6,021 nucleotides of DNA from positions 1 to 6,021 of the forward strand of contig DAOUSM010000064.1 in the NCBI GenBank assembly GCA_030627225.1. Reading direction: 5' to 3'. The notes below the pieces were generated by a model. The model did not search any database. It was not told the DNA's origin and was given only the letters and a program-made list of their open reading frames with translations. Positions 1 to 4,883 of this stretch are shown in pieces (the first letter of the stretch is position 1; every line of letters starts with the position of its first letter). The position numbers and the translations under genes were made by a program. This DNA comes from Candidatus Bathyarchaeota archaeon. GTDB lineage: Archaea > Thermoproteota > Bathyarchaeia > Bathyarchaeales > Bathycorpusculaceae.

Positions 1-309
1 AGCAGTATCTTGCAAGCAATAAAGCGTTCTACCACGTGCACCATATCCTTGAGAGGAGCGAAATTCATCTGCACACACAACTATTACAACGGGGGCTTCT
101 TCAATGAACGTTTGACCTAGAGCGGCTTCAACAAGTCTTCTTTTGATTTCTGGGTTCCGAACAATAATGAATTCCCATGGCTGAATGTTTCCGGCAGAAG
201 GTGCCCATCTGGCTGCGTCAATAAGCTTTTCAACAATTTCTGGTGGAACGTCCTCACTTTTGAAGGCTCTTATGCTCCTTCTACCTTTAATGGCTTCCAG
301 AACATCCAT
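1..309 (-). CDS. Nitroreductase family protein, N-terminal part (runs off window)
   Basis: The frame is open for 103 codons from an ATG at 309 to the window edge, so the C-terminal part of a protein that is usually 170-200 residues is missing. The family uses FMN to reduce nitro compounds, quinones, flavins or related substrates with NAD(P)H, in the cytoplasm and usually as a dimer. Visible hallmarks are the N-terminal GRRSIRAF (residues 9-16), whose arginines contact the FMN phosphate in this family, and APSAGNIQPWEF (36-47), the usual FMN-binding segment. The stretch EAPVVIVVCAD (71-81) is the typical central strand, and the visible end, GRTLYCLQDTA, matches the start of the dimer-interface helix. 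The start is supported by AGGTGA five bases upstream (320-315); the ATG at 305 is out of frame. The gene diverges from the ABC operon across 357 bases. The family call is secure, but the substrate cannot be told from this fragment. Confidence 0.93.
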   Translation of the reverse strand, partial: MDVLEAIKGRRSIRAFKSEDVPPEIVEKLIDAARWAPSAGNIQPWEFIIVRNPEIKRRLVEAALGQTFIEEAPVVIVVCADEFRSSQGYGARGRTLYCLQDTA

Positions 310-346
310 AAATTTCACCTTTAACTTTAGCCTATAGTTACCGCAC

Positions 347-363
347 AAAACATATTATGTTTT
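347..363. promoter_or_regulatory. 17-bp perfect palindrome over the likely nitroreductase promoter
   Basis: The sequence AAAACATA-T-TATGTTTT has two perfect 8-base arms around one central base. Read on the minus strand it contains CATAATATG, an A/T-rich TATA-like core centred about 46 bases before the nitroreductase ATG. That would place transcription start near 329 and leave a leader of about 20 bases that contains the AGGTGA ribosome site. A dimeric repressor bound here would block TBP access, so this is a plausible operator, for example for a MarR-like or redox-sensing regulator. The palindrome is directly visible; the operator role is inference. Confidence 0.4.
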
Positions 364-470
364 CCTCAGCCGTATGAAACAGTTTTAAGCATACTAGAAT
401 AGCTCAAAGATCACAGCTACTATCAGAAGTTCAAAGGGCAAAGGCATTGAAAGAATAGAGTTCACAGTGC

Positions 471-482
471 AAAAGCCTTAAG
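471..482 (+). promoter_or_regulatory. Candidate BRE/TATA promoter for the putative C/D sRNA
   Basis: AAAAGCCTTAAG resembles an archaeal purine-rich BRE followed by a TATA element. Its centre (about 479) lies about 26 bases before 505, the 5' end expected for the candidate sRNA from its terminal stem. That is the usual distance from TATA to transcription start in archaea. Short A/T-rich motifs are common, so the support comes mainly from this spacing. Confidence 0.3.
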
Positions 483-504
483 TCTTGTTATGCTTCATTT
501 CTGT

Positions 505-570
505 TTGGATGATGAGGTGGAGAGTCAATAGAGCCTAGGCTGTGATATGACTCGACGGGCGAACTGACAA
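505..570 (+). ncRNA. Candidate C/D box guide sRNA
   Basis: A perfect C box (ATGATGA, 509-515) and a perfect D box (CTGA, 564-567) enclose about 48 bases, so the whole RNA would be about 66 nt, within the usual archaeal range of about 50-70. The flanks TTG (505-507) and CAA (568-570) pair. They leave a three-base bulge (508-510) before the expected sheared G-A pairs, which is kink-turn geometry. The inner boxes are weak: D' could be CTAG (535-538) and C' could be GTGATAT (542-548). The eight bases GACGGGCG (554-561) upstream of the D box are complementary to the universal 16S segment 1400-1407. The fifth base before the D box, G559, pairs with C1402, although the two bases next to the D box do not pair. 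No T-run terminator follows. The motifs are visible; the RNA itself is inferred. Confidence 0.33.
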
Positions 571-580
571 CTTCTTGTGC

Positions 581-592
581 GGAAAATTTATG
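581..592 (+). promoter_or_regulatory. Candidate BRE/TATA promoter of the ABC transporter operon
   Basis: GGAAAATTTATG fits an archaeal BRE (GGAAAA) running into a TATA-like TTTATG. Transcription would begin near 612-616 and give a leader of about 50 bases before the TTG start at 667. It is the best TATA-like element in the 100 bases upstream of the operon. It lies just downstream of the candidate sRNA, so an alternative is that the operon is read through from further upstream. Confidence 0.35.
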
Positions 593-666
593 AACAGAGA
601 AAACGAGTGAAAAAGGGAAAGCCACATTAAGAGTTATGAAACCAGAATGTAGGCGGAAAGAAAAAC

Positions 667-2298
667 TTGCCTAAACTCAAAATTGCTGAAGCATTAGACA
701 AACTTTCATCGAACACAGCAGTAAAGAACACCGTTTACATAATTTCAATAGTTATATTTTTCGCATTTATTCTGCTTCCGCCGATTTTGGGCATAATCAT
801 CAAATGGGGAACAATGCAAGATGTGCTAAGTGAGCCGAAACTCATGTCAGAAGCCTTGAACGCAATTGCCGCATCCTTCGCCGTAGCATTCTTTGTCTCC
901 TTTATAGACGTCGTTGCTGGTGTCCCCATGGCATGGATGATTGCACGGGGAAAATCAAAATGGCTAAGTGTTTTAGACACCTTTTCAGACATCCCATTCA
1001 TAGTGCCAACCGCTACATTGGGCTATTCTTTGCTTCTTTTTTGGAGCGACCAGTCCCGCGGGCTATCTTCACTTTTCGGAAACCCGCTAGTTTCGCCCGG
1101 CTGGCTTCTAGTGATCCTTCTCCATTTCACCTTTTCATACCCAGTGATAGTCAGAGTGATGGTTGGAGCACTACTTGATTATAAACTGGAATATGAGCAA
1201 GCATCTCGAACCTTGGGCGCCGCGCCATTAACTGCAGCCAGAACAGTCACATTCCCAATACTGAAACCTTCTATGATAGCATCCTTCATCCTAGCCTTTG
1301 CAAGGTCTATTTCAGAAACAGGCGCCACAATGATGGTTGCAGGAGCATTCATTAACGGACCGATATTCATCAAAAATCATCTCGGCCAAGACGGCCCACT
1401 CGTTTTTGTTAGCTTCATTTTGATAGCACTCTCAAGCATGATATTTATAACAATTAGATTGCTTGGTCCTAAATTGAAAATGCCAATTAGTAAGGTCTGG
1501 CCGACAGTTGAAAGAAAATTAAGCTCCTCTGCAGTTGCAGGCTCAAGAAATGGTTTAACCCTTTTAATATTTCTTGTTTTAGTGCTAATTCCATCCCTTT
1601 TCGTTGCACTTCCAGCTTTAGAAGCCATCTTTACGGGTACGTTTTCAGAGGCTTTGGCTGGAGCAGGTGCTTGGGGAGAGTATTGGCAGAGCATCTTTTT
1701 AACATATTCTCTTGGAGTGCTTGTCACATTAGTTAATGTGGTTATCGGCTTGCCTATGGCGATTCTGGTGGCGAGGAGAAAATTTGGACAATTGTCCTCA
1801 GTAATGTTGGATGTGCTTGTTAACATTCCATTGATTGTCCCATCTGTTGCTTTAGGGGTTTCTCTAGCCATTTTCTGGAAGGAAAACTTCGCATTCATAC
1901 CTGAAATCTGGCTGCTAATTTTCGCACACTTAGCTATCACCTATCCATATTTCGTAAGGTCCATGTCAGCTGCTGTAGAAAGGATAAACATAGAATTAGA
2001 AGAGGCCGCAAGAACGCTTGGTGCAAAACCCTTCCGTGTATTCCGAACAATAGTTTTTCCGTTAACAAAATACTCTATGCTTTCAGGCGCGGTCATGGTG
2101 TTTACAAGAAGTGTAAGCGAGACTGGCGCCACAATGGTGGTTAGCAACTTAATTACTGCTCCAGTCTTATTGGTTAACTGGGTTAACAGTGAAGTCCCAA
2201 CAGTCACTTTAGGGTTGGGCTGCGGTTTTCTCATATTATTCTCTTTCATAATCCTACTGGTTCTGAGGCTTGTGGTGAGGGGAAGGGGGATATACTAG
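667..2298 (+). CDS. ABC importer permease, two permease domains fused (12 TM)
   Basis: This 543-residue protein would form the whole membrane channel of an ABC importer. About twelve hydrophobic spans can be placed, near residues 22-46, 64-93, 108-128, 145-168, 202-226, 243-266, 297-319, 343-368, 383-404, 412-433, 470-495 and 513-537. Each half carries an EAA-type loop that docks on the ATPase: EYEQASRTLGAAP (175-187) and ELEEAARTLGAKP (443-455). Each EAA loop is followed by RSxSETGATM (213-222 and 481-490), which recalls the R-GEFGAT motif of sulfate/molybdate permeases. Fused halves are also typical of iron (FbpB) and thiamine (ThiP) permeases, so the substrate is open. The halves clearly arose by duplication; even the DNA repeats GGCGCCACAATG at 1321-1332 and 2125-2136. 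The start is TTG, because an in-frame TGA lies at 637 and no ATG or GTG lies between. The ribosome site is a weak AGGCGG at 651-656. Confidence 0.92.
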   Translation: MPKLKIAEALDKLSSNTAVKNTVYIISIVIFFAFILLPPILGIIIKWGTMQDVLSEPKLMSEALNAIAASFAVAFFVSFIDVVAGVPMAWMIARGKSKWLSVLDTFSDIPFIVPTATLGYSLLLFWSDQSRGLSSLFGNPLVSPGWLLVILLHFTFSYPVIVRVMVGALLDYKLEYEQASRTLGAAPLTAARTVTFPILKPSMIASFILAFARSISETGATMMVAGAFINGPIFIKNHLGQDGPLVFVSFILIALSSMIFITIRLLGPKLKMPISKVWPTVERKLSSSAVAGSRNGLTLLIFLVLVLIPSLFVALPALEAIFTGTFSEALAGAGAWGEYWQSIFLTYSLGVLVTLVNVVIGLPMAILVARRKFGQLSSVMLDVLVNIPLIVPSVALGVSLAIFWKENFAFIPEIWLLIFAHLAITYPYFVRSMSAAVERINIELEEAARTLGAKPFRVFRTIVFPLTKYSMLSGAVMVFTRSVSETGATMVVSNLITAPVLLVNWVNSEVPTVTLGLGCGFLILFSFIILLVLRLVVRGRGIY

Positions 2299-2299
2299 C

Positions 2300-2377
2300 A
2301 TGTTTAATATACCGCTAAAACCTTACGAATCCCTTCATACTTGCATAAACCTTGAGGAGGCGGAAACAAATGCCTGA
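2300..2377 (+). CDS. Possible 25-codon leader ORF overlapping the ATPase start
   Basis: A short frame starts with ATG just after the permease stop, follows the G-rich GGGGGA (2286-2291), and ends with TGA at 2375-2377, inside the first codons of the ATPase gene. It fills nearly all of the 71-base gap and would encode MFNIPLKPYESLHTCINLEE plus five more residues. Termination five bases past the ATPase ATG would suit translational coupling. Nothing about the peptide is recognisable and it could well be chance. Confidence 0.15.
   Translation: MFNIPLKPYESLHTCINLEEAETNA
2355..2360 (+). promoter_or_regulatory. Ribosome binding site fixing the ATPase start
   Basis: AGGAGG lies nine bases before the ATG at 2370. 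It also overlaps an in-frame upstream TTG at 2352, which would otherwise add six residues (MRRRKQ) that are simply the translated Shine-Dalgarno site. This decides in favour of the ATG at 2370. Confidence 0.85.
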
Positions 2378-3473
2378 TGTTCGCTTGGTTAACGTGACGA
2401 AGAAATTCGGAAAGATTGTCGCCGTGAACAATGTAAGCCTCCACGTTCACGATAAGGAATATTTCTCTTTGCTTGGCCCGAGCGGATGTGGAAAAACCAC
2501 TTTGCTTAGGCTTATTGCTGGGTTAATTCAGCCGGATGAAGGTGAAATTTACATTGGAGACAGACTTGTTAACGATGTTCCGCCTGAAGATAGGGATATC
2601 GGGTTTGTCTTCCAGACTTTCGCGTTGTTTCCCCACATGAATGCCTGGGACAACGTGGTTTATGGCCCGAGAGTGAAAGGTTTCCACGTGGAAAAGGCGG
2701 AGACTATAGGGCATGAGGTGCTTGAGATGGTTAGGTTGCATGAGCGTTTAGATGCTTTTCCAAACGAGTTAAGTGGGGGAATGATGCAGAGAATCGCTGT
2801 GGCAAGAGCTCTTGCCGCTGGAGCTGAACTTCTACTTTTAGATGAGCCATTGGGACAATTGGACGCAAAGGTGAGAAATGAATTGAGATATGAGATAAGA
2901 AGGATGGTGAGAGATTTAGACTTAACAGCCATGCATGTAACGCATGACCAGTCTGAAGCCATGGCCATTTCGGATAGAATCGCGGTTATGAAGAAAGGAA
3001 AGATCTTGCAGGTTGGAACCCCGAAGGAACTTTACATGAAACCTAAAAGCATATTTGTAGCTCACTTCATTGGAGAATCAAACTTTCTGGAAGGCTACGT
3101 TCTAAGCATAAACAGCGAAGGAACAGTAATAGAGCTTCGCGGTGGAATAAGAGTGAAATCAGCTGAAAAAAATTGGAAGGAAGGGGAAAGGGTTGTTTTG
3201 GCCATAAGACCAGAAACATTTTTCGTTGAAAAGGGAGTAAAGAAAAACAAAAACTCCATTTTAGGCATCGTAGAAAGAGTAACTTTTGAGGGAACAAACA
3301 TACGATATGAGGTTAGACTTAAAAACCAAGATTTAGTAGTTGTTATTAAACCATCCATGATCGGAGAGTGGCTTAACATAGGCGAAAAGGTCACCGTAAG
3401 CTTTCCACCCGAAAAAGCACCTGTGTTCGCATACCCAGAGGTTGGATTAAGGGAGGAAATATCTGTTGAGTGA
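2370..3473 (+). CDS. ABC importer ATPase with C-terminal TOBE-type domain
   Basis: This 367-residue protein would power the neighbouring permease from the cytoplasmic face. The nucleotide-binding domain has every key element: Walker A GPSGCGKTT (36-44), Q-loop Q82 in VFQTFALFPH, signature LSGGMMQRIAVARAL (134-148), Walker B LLLLDEP (154-160) with catalytic E159, D-loop GQLD (162-165) and H-loop H192 in VTHDQSEA. After GTPKELYMKPKSIFVAHFIG (216-235) comes a tail of about 130 residues, rich in beta strands and of TOBE type, as in the CysA/PotA/FbpC/ModC/WtpC group. In that group the tail binds substrate or regulatory ligands. The signature motif has MM where most members have QQ. The gene starts with ATG behind a strong AGGAGG and ends overlapping the DUF47 gene by 8 bases. 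The ATPase call is firm; assigning one transported substrate is not possible. Confidence 0.94.
   Translation: MPDVRLVNVTKKFGKIVAVNNVSLHVHDKEYFSLLGPSGCGKTTLLRLIAGLIQPDEGEIYIGDRLVNDVPPEDRDIGFVFQTFALFPHMNAWDNVVYGPRVKGFHVEKAETIGHEVLEMVRLHERLDAFPNELSGGMMQRIAVARALAAGAELLLLDEPLGQLDAKVRNELRYEIRRMVRDLDLTAMHVTHDQSEAMAISDRIAVMKKGKILQVGTPKELYMKPKSIFVAHFIGESNFLEGYVLSINSEGTVIELRGGIRVKSAEKNWKEGERVVLAIRPETFFVEKGVKKNKNSILGIVERVTFEGTNIRYEVRLKNQDLVVVIKPSMIGEWLNIGEKVTVSFPPEKAPVFAYPEVGLREEISVE
3451..3456 (+). promoter_or_regulatory. Ribosome binding site for the DUF47 gene, inside the ATPase gene
   Basis: GGGAGG lies nine bases before the TTG at 3466, within the last codons of the ATPase gene. It supports the TTG start and the 8-base overlap, and so translational coupling of the ATPase and the DUF47 protein. 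Confidence 0.8.
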
Positions 3474-4125
3474 ATTAATAAAATGGTTCGAGAAAAGAAG
3501 GGAAACAAGGGCTTTAGCAACTATACAGCGACACCTAGCTTTAACAACGGGAATAGTTGAAGACTTGGAAAAAGCAATAAGGGCAGCCGTAAAAAACGAC
3601 GTGAAGGAAATGCAGAGATGTGTTGAGAGAGTAACGAGTGGCGAAAGAGAAGCAGACGCATTACGAAGAAAGGTTATGGACGAAATATCAAAGGGAGAGC
3701 TTTCACCAGTGGACAGAGCAGACTTGATGGACCTTGTAAAAAGAGTAGATATGGTTGCAGACTGGAGTAGAGAATCAACCCGTGTACTGGGAGCCATACC
3801 AATGGAGCACGTTCCCAACTCGATTAAAGATGAATTCATAGAAATGGTTAGAAGCGTGAAGGAGTGTGCAATCTCCCTTCAAAAATGCGTGAACAAGATG
3901 ATGAGAAAACCTGAAGAAGCCCTCCAAGCCGCTGATGCCGTAGAAAGAGAAGAAGAAAAAGTCGATGATATACACGAAAAAACCAGAATATTATTGGGGA
4001 AAGAAAACTTGCCAAGAGCTGGAGTAGCGGTCTTGATAAACCAGCTTTTCGAAGCCATAGAAATGATTGCAGACTCATGCGAAGATGCGTGCGATCAGGT
4101 AAGAGTTATAATGGTTCGAAAATAG
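3466..4125 (+). CDS. DUF47 family (PhoU-like) protein, probable transporter regulator
   Basis: The 219 residues are almost wholly helical and charged, as expected for the helix-bundle DUF47 family related to PhoU. PhoU proteins bind metal clusters through E/D-xxx-D motifs. Here they appear as D95xxxD99 in VKRVDMVADW and E199xxxD203 in IEMIADSCEDACDQ, with further acids E206, D207 and D210. The family motifs EREAD (60-64) and SPVDRADLMDLV (80-91) are present, as is the usual start with LIKWFEKR. Length matches the family. DUF47 members typically sit beside Pit phosphate transporters and are thought to control them. Here the gene overlaps an ABC ATPase gene instead, so it may gate that importer. 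The TTG start is chosen because of the GGGAGG at 3451-3456; no earlier start fits the family's N terminus. Confidence 0.88.
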   Translation: MSELIKWFEKRRETRALATIQRHLALTTGIVEDLEKAIRAAVKNDVKEMQRCVERVTSGEREADALRRKVMDEISKGELSPVDRADLMDLVKRVDMVADWSRESTRVLGAIPMEHVPNSIKDEFIEMVRSVKECAISLQKCVNKMMRKPEEALQAADAVEREEEKVDDIHEKTRILLGKENLPRAGVAVLINQLFEAIEMIADSCEDACDQVRVIMVRK

Positions 4126-4135
4126 ATGATTAATA

Positions 4136-4414
4136 ATGTCAGAAACAAGAATTGATATATCGGAGTTGAAAAGCGAAGGCAGCGACTTAATCAAAGAACT
4201 TGTTGAGTTTTTGAAGGAAAAAACCAAGGTCGATGTTGAGAAATTGGTGGATGAAGTGATTGTAAAGGATGAGGAAAAAACTGTTTCAAGGTCATACTTG
4301 CGGGTGCTTTTGCGAAAGTTCCTACACAAGCAGGAGTTAAAGGACTATTTTAGAGTCATAGGTGGAAAAGAAAACACTTTGATTGTTAAAGAGAGAAAAA
4401 TCTCTGAGGAATAA
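4136..4414 (+). CDS. Ribosomal protein L22e (eL22)-like protein
   Basis: This 92-residue basic/acidic protein aligns by eye, from memory, with eukaryotic RPL22. FLKEKTKV (25-32) matches FLQERIKV. SRSYLRVLLRKFLHKQEL (51-68) then KDYFRVIGGKE (69-79) matches SKRYLKYLTKKYLKKNNL then RDWLRVVANSKE. The order and spacing of the alpha-beta core are kept, and the acidic end (ISEE) recalls the acidic tail of RPL22. The segment between 33 and 50 is shorter than in eukaryotes. In eukaryotes eL22 is a peripheral large-subunit protein that binds 28S rRNA hairpins. Whether this one sits in the ribosome or only binds RNA is not known from sequence. It starts 10 bases after the DUF47 stop. Its ribosome site is weak (AGATGAT near 4124-4130), so coupled translation is likely. 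Confidence 0.75.
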   Translation: MSETRIDISELKSEGSDLIKELVEFLKEKTKVDVEKLVDEVIVKDEEKTVSRSYLRVLLRKFLHKQELKDYFRVIGGKENTLIVKERKISEE

Positions 4415-4453
4415 TAACCCTATTTCTTTTTGAATGCTTCACGTTTCTTTTTG
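4392..4453 (+). terminator. Probable operon 3' end: small hairpin and two T-runs
   Basis: AGAGA (4392-4396) and TCTCT (4401-4405) can form a 5-bp stem at the very end of the eL22-like gene. After the stop, two copies of TTTCTTTTTG follow at 4423-4432 and 4444-4453. T-rich runs on the non-template strand are the usual archaeal termination signal. Both runs lie inside the 3' end of the convergent gene, where they encode its lysine-rich tail on the other strand. The sequence is plain; its use as a terminator is inference. Confidence 0.4.
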
Positions 4454-4812
4454 GCAAAATCCCCTTGAACCTTAAGTATGTAATGTCTTGCAATGTAAGC
4501 ACTCTTGTAAGCGTCTAACAACTTTCCATCAGCCATACAATTTTCAGCTTCATCAAGCAAATTCTGCACCGCGATCAACGCTGGACCTACTTCAACTTTT
4601 TTAAGTTTAGGATTAAGCTTCCACTTTGACCTGTCACTTTCACCCTGAAATGTTATTGAGAATAGGAACAATGCGTATTCCAGTTCTGCTGCAACATGCC
4701 AAACGCTATCCATCAGCGAATTTTCATCTTTTTTATTCAACGCCAACATTGAGTTTTCTAAATAAGCCATCGCGGATTTCAGAGCCTTCGATATTTTCTC
4801 GTTAGCTGCCAT
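4420..4812 (-). CDS. Uncharacterised small all-helical protein
   Basis: I do not recognise this 130-residue protein. It reads as a helical bundle: a helix at about 4-25, a second at about 29-52 (SLMDSVWHVAAELEYALFLF), a linker with GESDRSKWKLNPKL (57-70), and two helices at about 75-95 and 97-118. A lysine-rich tail (AKKKREAFKKK) closes it. There is no signal peptide or membrane span. The layout recalls small helical nucleic-acid-associated or HEPN-like folds, but the R-x4-6-H motif of HEPN RNases is not clear. An in-frame TGA at 4824-4822 limits the start to the ATG at 4812. Only a weak GGGG precedes it, and a TATTAAT element 25 bases upstream would put transcription start at about the ATG, so the message may be leaderless. 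Codon use resembles the neighbours, and the charge pattern looks like a real protein. Confidence 0.72.
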   Translation of the reverse strand: MAANEKISKALKSAMAYLENSMLALNKKDENSLMDSVWHVAAELEYALFLFSITFQGESDRSKWKLNPKLKKVEVGPALIAVQNLLDEAENCMADGKLLDAYKSAYIARHYILKVQGDFAKKKREAFKKK

Positions 4813-4833
4813 TGCCCCAACTCATTTTAGCAC

Positions 4834-4840
4834 ATTAATA
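4834..4840 (-). promoter_or_regulatory. Candidate TATA box for the small helical protein
   Basis: On the minus strand this reads TATTAAT, centred at 4837 and 25 bases from the ATG at 4812. The spacing predicts a leaderless or nearly leaderless transcript, consistent with the lack of a good ribosome site. There is no clear purine-rich BRE in front of it, so confidence is low. Confidence 0.3.
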
Positions 4841-4883
4841 CCGCATGTCCTTTTTTATTTGTTTCGTCAAACTAAAATGCTTT

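Larger units (their letters stand above)
310..666. other. Intergenic region between divergent nitroreductase and ABC operon
   Basis: No convincing protein gene lies in these 357 bases on either strand. The longest plus-strand ATG frame I checked (from 509) stops after nine codons. The region holds the palindrome at 347-363, a perfect 10-base palindrome AGCCTAGGCT at 532-541, a possible C/D box sRNA with its own TATA-like element, and a TATA-like element for the downstream operon near 581-592. The stretch from 364 to about 470 shows nothing I can assign, apart from a weak TATA-like GAAACAGTTTTAAG at 376-389. Confidence 0.7.

Noticed and set aside
509..538. Small ORF starting ATGATGAGG in the intergenic region.
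   Set aside because: It stops after nine codons, has no ribosome site, and overlaps the candidate C box.
341..582. The 8-mer TTGTGCGG occurs in both divergent promoter regions: minus strand at 348-341 and plus strand at 575-582.
   Set aside because: An inverted 8-base match inside about 350 bases is expected about once by chance, and the two copies sit on different sides of their TATA elements.
1377..1940. Long open frame of 187 codons on the minus strand inside the permease gene.
   Set aside because: It is opposite a gene with strong family motifs throughout. Its translation has no recognisable motifs and no ribosome site.
2352..2369. Upstream TTG start for the ATPase, adding six residues.
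   Set aside because: The TTG overlaps the AGGAGG ribosome site, which serves the ATG at 2370, where the family's N terminus also begins.
3095..3520. Open frame of 141 codons on the minus strand over the end of the ATPase gene.
   Set aside because: It is antisense to the clear TOBE-type region and the DUF47 start, and its product is low-complexity and unrecognisable.
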